The notes below the pieces were generated by a model. That model was not told the DNA's origin. It made no database searches and was given only the letters and a program-made list of their open reading frames with translations. Both the position numbers and the translations under genes were made by a program. 38,287 nucleotides of DNA, from NCBI GenBank assembly GCA_902797305.1, contig CADBSK010000083.1, positions 1-38,287 on the forward strand, in the 5' to 3' direction. Source of the stretch: an uncultured Spirochaetaceae bacterium. GTDB taxonomy: Bacteria; Spirochaetota; Spirochaetia; Treponematales; Treponemataceae. Below, piece by piece: positions 24,234 through 33,123 of the stretch (the first letter of the stretch is position 1; each line of letters opens with the position of its first letter).

Positions 24234-26822
24234 ATGGAACAATATAACGTTACAGGTATGAGTTGCGCGGCTTGTGTTGCCCGCGTCGAAAAAGCTGTCT
24301 CTTCTGTTGAAGGAGTAAAATCCTGTGCAGTAAGTCTGCTAACTAATTCTATGGGAATTGAAGGTAACGCTTCACCATCAGAAATCATAAAAGCGGTTGA
24401 AAATGCCGGTTATGGTGCAAAACTAAAAAAATCAGAAGAAAAAAAATCAACAGGTGCGATAAATTATGAGGATGAATTTAAAGACACCGAAACTCCAAAA
24501 ATGAAAAAACGCCTTATAGCATCGGTCGTACTTTTAATTCCACTGATGTATGTTTCAATGGGACACATGATGTGGAACTGGCCGTTGCCAGGTTTTCTTG
24601 ATGGGAATCATGTTGCAATGGGCTTATACGAGCTTTTGATTTCTGCATTTATTATGATAATCAATCAAAAGTTTTTTATTAATGGATTTAAAGGACTGCT
24701 TCACAGGGCACCTAACATGGGCAGTCTTGTTGCCCTTGGTTCCGGAGCCTCTTTTACATATAGCGTGTTTGCCTTGTTTGCTATGAGTAGCGCAGTTGTA
24801 TCTGGCGATTCAGAAAAAGTAACTTATTACATGAATCAGTTTTATTTTGAATCTGCGGCCATGATTCTTACTCTCATCACTGTGGGCAAAATGCTTGAAG
24901 TAAAATCAAAAGGAAAAACCACAGATGCCCTTAAGTCTCTTATGAAGATGTCTCCCAAGACTGCTGTTATTGTTGAAGGTGAAGGCTCTACCCGTACTGA
25001 AAAAACGGTTCCAGTTGAAAAAGTTAAAACCGGAGACAGATTTATAGTTCGTCCAGGAGACAGCATTCCGGTTGATGGAATCGTGATTGAAGGTCATAGC
25101 GCTGTAAATGAAGCTGCCATCACAGGTGAAAGTCTTCCTGTAGAAAAAGACTCTGGAAGTAAAGTAACAGCTGCAACAATTAACACTTCTGGCTATCTGG
25201 TTTGCGAAGCCACCAGCGTTGGGGAGGACACTACTCTAGCCCGAATCATCCGTATGGTAAGTGATGCTGCAGCAACTAAGGCTCCAATTGCAAAAATTGC
25301 AGATAAGGTTTCTGGTGTTTTTGTACCAGCAGTTATCGCAATTTCGGTAGTGACTTTTATTGTCTGGCTCCTTGTTGGACAGACTGTGGGCTATGCAGTT
25401 GCACGAGCAGTTTCTGTTCTGGTTATCAGTTGTCCTTGTGCACTAGGCCTTGCAACACCTGTTGCAATTATGGTCGGAAACGGTATGGGAGCCAAATCGG
25501 GAATTCTCTTTAAGACAGCTGCTTCTCAGGAAATGGCTGGTAAAACTCAGATTGTAGCCCTCGATAAAACCGGAACCATCACAAGTGGAATTATGCAGGT
25601 TACTGATGTTATTCCAGATACTGACACTAAAGTGGAAGATTTGCTTGAAGCCGCTTACGCCCTGGAAGCAAAAAGTGAACATCCGATTTCAAAAGCAATC
25701 GTTGAGTATGCCGAAAAGAATCAGATAAAACTTTCTGATACAAGTGATTTTGAAATTAAAGCAGGAAACGGTCTTCATGCAAAACTAGGAGGAGCAAACA
25801 TTTTTGGCGGCAATGCAGCATATATTTCTGAAAACTGTGCTGTTGCAATAAAAGAAGCATGCCTCTCATCGCAAATCACATCTCTCGCTTCTCAAGGCAA
25901 AACTCCTGTTCTCTTTGCCCGGGATAACAAGCTTCTTGGAATTATCGCCGTTGCAGACACAATAAAAGAAGATTCTGCCCAGGCTATCCGGGAACTAAAA
26001 AACATGGGTATTCACACAGTAATGCTCACCGGTGACAATGAAATCACAGCCCGTGCAATTGCATCTCAGGCTGGTGTAGATGAAGTTGTCGCAGGTCTTC
26101 TTCCTGACGGCAAAGAAGCGGTAATCCGTAAGCTTATGGAAAGCGGTAAAGTTGCAATGGTTGGTGATGGAATTAACGACGCTCCTTCTCTAACCCGCGC
26201 AGATCTTGGTATTGCAATCGGTGCTGGTACTGACATTGCAATTGACGCAGCCGATGTAGTTTTGATGAAAGGTAGTCTGATGGACGTAACTGCGGCAATC
26301 AGACTTTCCCGGGGTGTACTGAGAAATATCCGTGAAAATCTTTTCTGGGCTTTCTTCTACAATGTTATTGGAATCCCTCTTGCAGCAGGATGTTATATTG
26401 CCGCCTTTGGATGGACATTGAATCCTATGTTCGGAGCTGCCGCAATGGGACTTTCCAGCTTCTGCGTAGTCTCAAATGCTCTTCGCCTGAACTTTCTTAA
26501 AACTCACGATGCAAAACACGATAAAAAAGTGAAAAATCCCGTAAAGGGAAATCTAATATCAGAAGGTCGCAAGACACAGGACACGACAGTCAGCGACCTT
26601 ACACAGGAGAACTATATGAAAATTTCAGTAAAAGGCATGATGTGCCAGCACTGCGAAATGCACGTAAAAAAAGCCCTGGAAGCAATCGACGGAATCACTT
26701 CTGCAACAGCATCTCATTCAGATGAGCTTGTAACAATTGAAACTTCAAAATCTGTTGATGAAAGCCTTATCAAGGCAGCTGTTACTGACGCAGGGTACGA
26801 GTATGCAGGAGTAATTGCATAA
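24234..26822 (+). CDS. copA: Cu(I)-exporting P1B-1 ATPase with C-terminal CopZ-like domain
   Basis: 862 residues. N-terminal HMA domain with GMSCAACVAR (Cys 11/14), eight TM segments, actuator TGES, metal site CPC (400-402), phosphorylation site DKTGT (Asp 444), HP locus SEHPISKA, MVGDGINDAPSL, and copper-specific YN (FYNVIG) and MGLSS in the last TM helices. After a charged linker (about residues 760-794) a second HMA domain with GMMCQHC (Cys 804/807) follows, an unusual C-terminal position. The linker is followed by an internal ribosome binding site and ATG, see 26616. Pumps Cu(I) out of the cytoplasm. Confidence 0.94.
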   Translation: MEQYNVTGMSCAACVARVEKAVSSVEGVKSCAVSLLTNSMGIEGNASPSEIIKAVENAGYGAKLKKSEEKKSTGAINYEDEFKDTETPKMKKRLIASVVLLIPLMYVSMGHMMWNWPLPGFLDGNHVAMGLYELLISAFIMIINQKFFINGFKGLLHRAPNMGSLVALGSGASFTYSVFALFAMSSAVVSGDSEKVTYYMNQFYFESAAMILTLITVGKMLEVKSKGKTTDALKSLMKMSPKTAVIVEGEGSTRTEKTVPVEKVKTGDRFIVRPGDSIPVDGIVIEGHSAVNEAAITGESLPVEKDSGSKVTAATINTSGYLVCEATSVGEDTTLARIIRMVSDAAATKAPIAKIADKVSGVFVPAVIAISVVTFIVWLLVGQTVGYAVARAVSVLVISCPCALGLATPVAIMVGNGMGAKSGILFKTAASQEMAGKTQIVALDKTGTITSGIMQVTDVIPDTDTKVEDLLEAAYALEAKSEHPISKAIVEYAEKNQIKLSDTSDFEIKAGNGLHAKLGGANIFGGNAAYISENCAVAIKEACLSSQITSLASQGKTPVLFARDNKLLGIIAVADTIKEDSAQAIRELKNMGIHTVMLTGDNEITARAIASQAGVDEVVAGLLPDGKEAVIRKLMESGKVAMVGDGINDAPSLTRADLGIAIGAGTDIAIDAADVVLMKGSLMDVTAAIRLSRGVLRNIRENLFWAFFYNVIGIPLAAGCYIAAFGWTLNPMFGAAAMGLSSFCVVSNALRLNFLKTHDAKHDKKVKNPVKGNLISEGRKTQDTTVSDLTQENYMKISVKGMMCQHCEMHVKKALEAIDGITSATASHSDELVTIETSKSVDESLIKAAVTDAGYEYAGVIA
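26616..26822 (+). CDS. CopZ-like copper chaperone, possible internal start within copA
   Basis: AGGAG (26605-26609) stands 6 nt before ATG 26616, which is in frame with copA (residue 795). Translation from here would give a 68-residue protein, KISVKGMMCQHCEMHVKKAL and onward, of exactly CopZ length with its GMMCQHC metal loop. Either a former copZ gene was fused to copA by loss of the copA stop codon and is still made separately, or the site is only a relic. The bases just before (26560-26605) encode a low-complexity linker, consistent with read-through of an old intergenic gap. Confidence 0.6.
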   Translation: MKISVKGMMCQHCEMHVKKALEAIDGITSATASHSDELVTIETSKSVDESLIKAAVTDAGYEYAGVIA

Positions 26823-26842
26823 ACTGTAAATCCCATTGCCTC

Positions 26843-27760
26843 TCAAAATAAATCCAGCATTGAGTCCAGGTATATTGCTTCCCGGACCTCTAGCTGGTAT
26901 TCAGGCTTTGTTAAATAATAGAGCAAAAACTCCAGGAGTATGGCTGAACCCAGACCTCCTCCCTCAATTTTAAAATTTGAAAATCCCATGGGAAGATATT
27001 TTTCTTGTATTTCTTTAAGAGCTATAAAAGAAGGATTTTTCTTTGCCAGTGAAAAACGATAGCCGCCTTCTCCTTCTGGAGCACCGCATTTGTGATCCAG
27101 AACTTCTTCTCCCAGGTTCTTTCGGCTTACATTTTCATAGCAGACCTTTCTCTGTTTACAGTGAATGTCGCAGCATTCATTGCAAAGAAATTCCACCTTG
27201 TCTTTTTCATTTTGAGAAAGAGAATTAAGTTGTTCAAATTGTTTATTCAGCCTAAAATCTGGAACCACAAATAAAAAGTCTGGTCGGTCTACTTCTGCTT
27301 TAAAATCATTAAATGATGTCAAAACTTTGGTGGTAGAAGAAACCAGATAAAGATTCGGGTAATGTTCCTTTAAAAAAGATGTAAGCAGTTCTGAGTGAAC
27401 GATTACTCCGTTTTGAATGTTTTTTTCATTATGAACGGATTTTTCAAAAACACGGCAAAGTTCGTTGCATTTTTTGTCATCCAGATGCTCTTTTTTTAAA
27501 AGGGAATTGCTAAAAGTCAGACGAGAAGAAATCCCGTATTCAGTCATAAGGTTGATGACATCACAGGTAGCTGCCTTCCCAAAACTGGTCCGTCCACCAC
27601 CCCACAGACAATCTGCCGGAGCTCCATAAATCGAAGAAATGTCGCACCAAGGATAAAACCAATCCCGGTGTTCCTTCCATACAGCGAGAAAAACCTTGTA
27701 AAAATCGTAAAATTCAAAAAGCCCTGGAAGATGAAATTTCGCAATTATTTTATCTGTCAT
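26843..27760 (-). CDS. Conserved Cys-rich protein, U32-peptidase-like TIM barrel
   Basis: 305 residues. I recognise it as a conserved but unnamed family of gut bacteria. The late cluster of cysteines (193, 196, 197, 201, 207, 225: CNECCDIHCKQRKVC, then DHKCGAP) and the barrel-like spacing resemble U32-type proteins (TrhP, UbiU/V), in which four cysteines bind a [4Fe-4S] cluster. No signal peptide. AAGGA precedes the ATG. It lies 84 bp after the MalY/PatB-like gene on the same strand with no clear terminator between them, so it may be the tail of the nitrogenase-like operon; only 20 bp separate its stop from that of copA. Function unknown. Confidence 0.65.
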   Translation of the reverse strand: MTDKIIAKFHLPGLFEFYDFYKVFLAVWKEHRDWFYPWCDISSIYGAPADCLWGGGRTSFGKAATCDVINLMTEYGISSRLTFSNSLLKKEHLDDKKCNELCRVFEKSVHNEKNIQNGVIVHSELLTSFLKEHYPNLYLVSSTTKVLTSFNDFKAEVDRPDFLFVVPDFRLNKQFEQLNSLSQNEKDKVEFLCNECCDIHCKQRKVCYENVSRKNLGEEVLDHKCGAPEGEGGYRFSLAKKNPSFIALKEIQEKYLPMGFSNFKIEGGGLGSAILLEFLLYYLTKPEYQLEVREAIYLDSMLDLF

Positions 27761-27844
27761 TTTATCCTTAGTTATAAAATCATTATATAAATCTTATTCT
27801 AATTCAGGAATAGCTTAAAGTGACCAGATTAAATAAAATATCTT

Positions 27845-29023
27845 TTAAAATTCCTTACAGATTCTTTGCAGTGCCTCTTTTAAAACACTTCTTGGAGTTG
27901 CACAGTTTAATCGCACAAATTTTTCACCCTCAGAACCAAACATATTGCCATTATCAAGCCAGACTTTTGCTTTATTTAATATCCTGTCATTTATCTCAAA
28001 ATCAGAAAGACCTGTTTCTGTAAAATCGAGCCATAGAAGGTATGTTCCTTCTGGCACAATTACATTTACTGCAGGAAGATTTTCTTCAAGATATTTTTTT
28101 GCAAACAGAATATTCTCCCAAATGTAGGTTTTGGCTTCTTCAAACCATTCACTTCCGTAAGTATAAGCGGCTGTTGAAGCAACAATTCCCATGAGGCTTG
28201 GTTCATCGTAGCCGGTTTTATCAAATTCGTGGATAAAATCTTTTCGTAATTTTCTATTTGCAATAAAAATATTGGAAAACTGTAAACCTGCAAGATTAAA
28301 ACTTTTACTTGGTGCAGTACAGATTACTGAATTATTCAAAGCTTCCTCGCTAATATTTCCGTAAACTGTATGAACATTGTTACCAAAAGTTATATCTGAA
28401 TGAATCTCATCACTTACTACAAGGACTTTGTGGCGTAAACAGATTTCAGAAATTTTTTGTAATTCTTTTTTTGTCCAGACTCTTCCTCCCGGATTATGAG
28501 GCGAACACATAATAAAAAGTTTTACATTTTCTTCAATAATCTTTTTTTCAAAATCCTCAAAATCAATTTCATAGTGCAACTTATCATTTTCTTTTTTCAT
28601 AACAAGAGGACTGTTTACGACTTTTCGGCCAAGAGATTGAATTATCATAAAAAAGGGATAATAAACTGGCTTTTGTATGAGGACAGACTCTCCTTCTTTT
28701 GTATAAGCCTTGATTGCCGTTGCAATAGCAAAACAAACACCTGGAGTATTTACAATCCATTCTTCCTGAATTGTAAAATTGTGGCGTTCTTTATACCATT
28801 TTTTTACAGCTTCATAGTATCGATTGTCAGGTCTGCTGTAGCCATAAATACCATGAAAAGCTTTTTCTGAAATAGCTTTTTGAATGCAAGGAGCTGTCGG
28901 AAAATCCATGTCCGCAACCCATAGACTTATTGCATCTAATGGCTTACCGCGCCTCTTAGCCAGATCATACTTTATTGCGTTTGTATTTTTTCTATTTACA
29001 ACAGTATCAAAGTCATATTTCAT
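27845..29023 (-). CDS. MalY/PatB-type C-S beta-lyase (PLP)
   Basis: 392 residues, fold-type I PLP enzyme of the MalY/PatB group: DFDTVVNRKNTNAIKYD opening, ISLWVADMDFPTAP, CSPHNPGGRVW, and the PLP lysine in APSKSFNLAGLQ. Such enzymes cleave cystathionine or other S-substituted cysteines to pyruvate, ammonia and a thiol. GAGGT precedes the ATG and the gap to the upstream gene is 1 nt. Its place after a gamma-synthase/lyase-type gene suggests transsulfuration or release of thiols from imported or intermediate S-conjugates. Confidence 0.9.
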   Translation of the reverse strand: MKYDFDTVVNRKNTNAIKYDLAKRRGKPLDAISLWVADMDFPTAPCIQKAISEKAFHGIYGYSRPDNRYYEAVKKWYKERHNFTIQEEWIVNTPGVCFAIATAIKAYTKEGESVLIQKPVYYPFFMIIQSLGRKVVNSPLVMKKENDKLHYEIDFEDFEKKIIEENVKLFIMCSPHNPGGRVWTKKELQKISEICLRHKVLVVSDEIHSDITFGNNVHTVYGNISEEALNNSVICTAPSKSFNLAGLQFSNIFIANRKLRKDFIHEFDKTGYDEPSLMGIVASTAAYTYGSEWFEEAKTYIWENILFAKKYLEENLPAVNVIVPEGTYLLWLDFTETGLSDFEINDRILNKAKVWLDNGNMFGSEGEKFVRLNCATPRSVLKEALQRICKEF

Positions 29024-29024
29024 T

Positions 29025-30194
29025 TTATACCTCGAGCGCCTGTTTTAAATCTTTTATCAAATCATCCTCATTTTCTATTCCTACAGAAAGACGCAGTGTC
29101 GCAGGAGTTATTCCATTTTTTAGGCGTAATTCTTCTGGCACATCAGCATGAGTTTGAGTTGTCGGATACGTAATTAACGTTTCTACTCCCCCAAGACTTT
29201 CTGCATACTTTATGAGCTTTACAGAACTTAAAACCTTTTTTGCAAGAGCCTCACTGGTTACCTTAAAAGTTACCATTGCACCAAAACCTCTTGCCTGTTT
29301 TTTCATAGTCTCGTACCCGGGATGTTCTGAAAGGCCTGGATAAATTACTGTTGTTACTTCAGGCTGAGTTTTTAAGAATTCAACAATTTTCTGAGCATTT
29401 TTCTGAGCTGCTTCCATTCGTACTGCAAGGGTTTTTATTCCTCTAAGAACAAGCCAACAGTCAAAGGGAGAAAGTCCTGCTCCTGTTGTTTTTATTAAAA
29501 ATCTCAGTTTTTCCTGGATTTCTGGACGATTCGTAATAACAAATCCCGCAAGAGTATCATTATGGCCTGAAAGATATTTGGTTCCACTGTGAATTACAAC
29601 ATCTGCCCCAAGTTTTAATGGATTCTGAAAGTATGGCGACAAAAAAGTATTATCTACAATCAACAGAATCTTATGACGTCTGGTGATCTCTGCAAGTTTT
29701 TGGATGTCTGTAACATTCATCATTGGATTTGTAGGAGTTTCAATGTAAACAGCTTTTGTTTCAGGTCTAATTAAGGATTCTACATCATCACAACTGCAAT
29801 TTGCCCGGGTAAAGTGGATTCCATTTTTTGAGGTAACATGATCAAAAAGTCGGATTGCGCCACCGTATAGATCCGAATCAATTACAAGATGATCTCCCGG
29901 CTTAAAAATTTCAAAAAGCAAACTGATTGCAGCCATTCCAGAACTAAGAGCAAAGGCATCAAGCCCTCCTTCAAGTTGAGCAACAACCTTTTCAACCTGC
30001 TCTCTTGTTGGGTTTTGTAAACGGGAATAATCAAAACCCGTACTCTGACCGGCAGCAGGATGGGCATAAGTTGCGGTCTGATAAATCGGAAAACTTACCG
30101 CACCAAAATGAAGTTTTTTACAGTCACCTTCTTCGCTATTTTCTTCCAGCTCTGTTTCTAAATGAAGGCATTTTGTTTGAATATTAATAGACAT
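29025..30194 (-). CDS. Cys/Met-metabolism PLP enzyme (cystathionine gamma-synthase / gamma-lyase / O-acylhomoserine sulfhydrylase class)
   Basis: 389 residues from ATG 30194, preceded by AAGGGAG; a TTG at 30218 would add eight residues and overlaps that site. Family marks: YPTTQTHADVP near the C-terminus, YSRLQNPTREQVEKVVAQLEGG (shown in parts), YIETPTNPMM, and the PLP lysine in IHSGTKYLSGHND. The sequence resembles the MetI/YrhB/MetC set of Firmicutes. It could make cystathionine, cleave it, or add sulfide or methanethiol to an activated homoserine. The last option would turn methanethiol directly into methionine and would fit a C-S-cleaving reductase upstream; activity cannot be assigned by eye. 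Confidence 0.9.
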   Translation of the reverse strand: MSINIQTKCLHLETELEENSEEGDCKKLHFGAVSFPIYQTATYAHPAAGQSTGFDYSRLQNPTREQVEKVVAQLEGGLDAFALSSGMAAISLLFEIFKPGDHLVIDSDLYGGAIRLFDHVTSKNGIHFTRANCSCDDVESLIRPETKAVYIETPTNPMMNVTDIQKLAEITRRHKILLIVDNTFLSPYFQNPLKLGADVVIHSGTKYLSGHNDTLAGFVITNRPEIQEKLRFLIKTTGAGLSPFDCWLVLRGIKTLAVRMEAAQKNAQKIVEFLKTQPEVTTVIYPGLSEHPGYETMKKQARGFGAMVTFKVTSEALAKKVLSSVKLIKYAESLGGVETLITYPTTQTHADVPEELRLKNGITPATLRLSVGIENEDDLIKDLKQALEV

Positions 30195-30228
30195 AGTGAA
30201 CTCCCTTAAAACTGACAATCCAAATTAA

Positions 30229-30993
30229 CTAGATTGTGTATTCTACTTCCTGAACTTGACCGCCATAATTAAGAATCTCAAGAATCTTGTTTCTGTAATA
30301 TACGAAAACATCCTGTTTTCTGGCTCTTGGTTTTGCAAGTTCAATATCAATTACTGCTTCTACTTTTGAAGGTCTTGCGCTCATAACAACTACCTTGTCA
30401 CTCATGTAAATTGCTTCATCAACATCATGAGTAACCATAATCATTGTCATGTTGTATTCATTTTTTATACGCAGGATTTCGTCCTGAAGATTCATCCTGG
30501 TAAACGCATCTAAAGCACCAAGAGGTTCATCAAGCAAAAGGACTTTTGGGTGCCCCACTAGAGCACGAGCCAGACTTGCCCTCTGCTGCATACCGCCAGA
30601 AAGCTGATGGGGGTATGACTTTTCGAATCCTTTTAATCCTACAAGTTCAATAATGTCATCTACGTCCTTTTTATGAGTTTTATAGATTTTTCTTGCCTTA
30701 AGACCAAATGCAACATTTTCTTTAACAGTAAGCCAGGGAAAAAGATTTGATCCCTGAAAAGCAAAACCTCTATCAGCACCTGCTTTTACAATTTTTTCGT
30801 CATCAAGAAAAACTTCACCCTCATAGTTTTTTTCCAGCCCACCTATGATTCTAAGCAGTGTTGATTTACCACAACCAGAAGGACCAATCAGACTGATAAA
30901 ACTTCCAGGCTCTACATTTAAGTTAAAATTATTCAAAACTTTAACTTCGTCAAAAGATTTATTTATATTTTGAATATTTATCTTTCCTACCAT
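30229..30993 (-). CDS. ABC importer ATP-binding protein (SsuB/TauB class), second system
   Basis: 254 residues. Walker A GPSGCGKST, Q-loop GFAFQGSNLFPWL, signature LSGGMQQR, Walker B VLLLDEPLGALD and the switch histidine in MVTHDVDEA are intact. ATG 30993 is chosen: AAGGAG stands 7 nt upstream, and the start overlaps the permease stop by 7 nt. The frame from 31014 begins with TTG upstream of that site. It is a paralogue of the ATPase at 3838-4659. Confidence 0.92.
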   Translation of the reverse strand: MVGKINIQNINKSFDEVKVLNNFNLNVEPGSFISLIGPSGCGKSTLLRIIGGLEKNYEGEVFLDDEKIVKAGADRGFAFQGSNLFPWLTVKENVAFGLKARKIYKTHKKDVDDIIELVGLKGFEKSYPHQLSGGMQQRASLARALVGHPKVLLLDEPLGALDAFTRMNLQDEILRIKNEYNMTMIMVTHDVDEAIYMSDKVVVMSARPSKVEAVIDIELAKPRARKQDVFVYYRNKILEILNYGGQVQEVEYTI

Positions 30994-31949
30994 CTGATAA
31001 CTCCTTTCTGCCAAACCATTATTTTGTCTCTAAACTTAAATAAAAGTGTCAGAATCAGTGAACATAAAATGGCAATTACAATTAAACCTGCATATACGCC
31101 GTCATACTGCATTACAGATTTTTGCCAGTTTATGTACCATCCAATTCCTGAAGAGTTACCATTCATTTCTACAGCCATCAGAGTTGCAAAAGAAGAAACT
31201 ATTCCATAAAACAAACCTAGAAAGATTTGAGGTAAACTTGCTGGAACCGCAATTTTAAATATTTTGGTAAATGTATTTGCGCCCAGAGTTTCGCTTACTT
31301 CAAAAAAAACTTTATTTACGCTTTGAATTCCGCTAGCCGTCATGAGCGTTACCGGGAACCAGACTGCAAATGCAATCAAAAAGACATTTGCCCCATGAGT
31401 TGTTGGAAAAACACTCAAAGCTAGAGGAATCCACGCAGTAGTTGGAACCGGACCTAAAAACTTAGTAACAGGATTTAGCCAGTATCCAACTTTTTGATTG
31501 TACCCCAGAGCAAGACCAGAAAAGAACCCTGTAATCAGGCCCCACAAAAATCCTTGAATTAATAACCCTAAAGAAAACAAAAGATTTTTCAAGAGAAAAA
31601 ATTTCTGTTCCCACAAAAGTCCTGTAATTCTATCCAAAGAAGGAAAGTATAAAACAGGGAGCCATCTTGTCTTTGAGACAACTGTATTAAGCAAAGCTAA
31701 AAAAACAATCAGGCCTGTGTAAAAAGGCATTTTTTTGTTAAGCTTTTGTCCAAATTCTTTTGCAAAAATACCAGCAATCTGGCTGATTATCAAAACGCCT
31801 GCCGTTACTAAAAGTAAATCTATGTAATACGGACTTGCGGTTCTTTTTTGCTTACCACTTTCTGGAATTACAAAATATAATAAAATTGAAATTGCAATTC
31901 CTATATAAGGCAATGTTGCATATATGATTTTTTTTTGCTTTTTGTCCAT
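30987..31949 (-). CDS. ABC importer permease (SsuC/TauC class), second system
   Basis: 320 residues from ATG 31949 (AGAGGT upstream; a TTG at 31955 is less likely). As in the permease at 4656-5636, about 90 extra N-terminal residues with roughly three hydrophobic segments precede the conserved core. The core has the coupling loop EVSETLGANTFTKIFKIAVPASLPQI and NGNSSGIGWYINW. It pairs with the ATPase after it and the lipoprotein before it. Confidence 0.9.
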   Translation of the reverse strand: MDKKQKKIIYATLPYIGIAISILLYFVIPESGKQKRTASPYYIDLLLVTAGVLIISQIAGIFAKEFGQKLNKKMPFYTGLIVFLALLNTVVSKTRWLPVLYFPSLDRITGLLWEQKFFLLKNLLFSLGLLIQGFLWGLITGFFSGLALGYNQKVGYWLNPVTKFLGPVPTTAWIPLALSVFPTTHGANVFLIAFAVWFPVTLMTASGIQSVNKVFFEVSETLGANTFTKIFKIAVPASLPQIFLGLFYGIVSSFATLMAVEMNGNSSGIGWYINWQKSVMQYDGVYAGLIVIAILCSLILTLLFKFRDKIMVWQKGVIRW

Positions 31950-31986
31950 ACACAACCTCTTGTCTGGAGTTTTTTTGATTTTGCTA

Positions 31987-33102
31987 TTATTCGCAGCAAG
32001 AATTACATTTTGCAGCTACCTTTTCACCATGCTTTAATTTATTTTCTACATGACCAAGCTTTTCTACATAAGTTTCTGTATATGTTCCGTCAGCATTGTA
32101 AACATATGAATCAGGAACATCATCAAAAGCAATAAAGTGATCATTAATGAATTTTTCTTCGTCATCAATTGATTTAAGAACACCCATTTCTTTTAACTGA
32201 TAAATTGCGTTGCTCATTGTTTTGCGGGCAAGATTTACAGATGGAGTATAATTGTAAGTACCCAAAAGGTATGCATTCTGTTCTAAATCCCCACTCATCT
32301 GTTTATTGTCAATCTGCAACTTGGCAGCCTTATGAGGATCAGCCTGTACAAAAGCCGATGCCTTAAGAATAGCACGAACAAATGCTTTTACAGCCTCTGG
32401 ATGTTTAGTTACTGTTTCTTCAGAAACAAATGTCATACAGCAGTATTCCTGGCTGAATCTTTCATCTTCAGTTGTATCAAGAATTTTTCGAACTTTATAA
32501 TCACGCTCTGTGATATAGGCAATTGGGTCATGCAAGCCAACAAAATCTACTGCTTTATTTTCAAGAGCTAAAGGCAAATCAGTCATTCCGTAAATAGCGA
32601 TTTTAAATTCCTGATTTGGACCGTATGCTACATGACCATGGTCATAGAATTTTCGCTGAAAAGCGATTGTTGACGAATCCTGAACCGAAACAAATCCACC
32701 TGTTTTTCCAACAAGATCATCAACTGTGTGGTAAGGAGAATCTTCTCTTACATAAAACTTTGTACAACCTGTGTGAACACCTGTAAGAAATTTAACATCA
32801 AGACCGTTATCCATCTGTGGAATAAGGCTTCCTGCAAGTCCAAGAGTTGCTTCAATTTTATGAGCAACTACCAGTTCACTGCCTTTAGACATATCAATTT
32901 CTACAGGTTCCCATTTAATTCCAGCCTTTGAAAATTCTTCTTCAAAAATTCCAACATCAATACCCACATGAAGAGGAGCCGCACAGAGTCCTGCGTTAGA
33001 AGTTCCAATACGGAAAACATAGTCCTTATTTTCTTTCTTACAAGAAACTAAACTTACTGCAAGTGCTGACAGTGCTAAAACTGTTGTTAATAATTTTTTC
33101 AT
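31987..33102 (-). CDS. ABC importer substrate-binding lipoprotein (SsuA/NMT1 class), second system
   Basis: 371 residues. A lipobox, SLVSC with Cys 21, marks it as a lipoprotein tethered to a membrane, unlike the first system's free protein. The mature part starts FRIGTSNAGLCAAPLHVGIDVGIF, then VVAHKIEATLGLAGSLIP, the NMT1/SsuA scaffold. Odd features: a cysteine-bearing C-terminal tail KCNSCCE, and further Cys residues (GLCAAP, HTGCTKF, EYCCM) that are unusual for an exported binding protein. GAGGT precedes the ATG. The gene starts 21 nt after the NifK-like gene, so substrate import and reduction are probably expressed together. Confidence 0.88.
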   Translation of the reverse strand: MKKLLTTVLALSALAVSLVSCKKENKDYVFRIGTSNAGLCAAPLHVGIDVGIFEEEFSKAGIKWEPVEIDMSKGSELVVAHKIEATLGLAGSLIPQMDNGLDVKFLTGVHTGCTKFYVREDSPYHTVDDLVGKTGGFVSVQDSSTIAFQRKFYDHGHVAYGPNQEFKIAIYGMTDLPLALENKAVDFVGLHDPIAYITERDYKVRKILDTTEDERFSQEYCCMTFVSEETVTKHPEAVKAFVRAILKASAFVQADPHKAAKLQIDNKQMSGDLEQNAYLLGTYNYTPSVNLARKTMSNAIYQLKEMGVLKSIDDEEKFINDHFIAFDDVPDSYVYNADGTYTETYVEKLGHVENKLKHGEKVAAKCNSCCE

Positions 33103-33123
33103 TTTTTAACCTCACAAAAAAAT

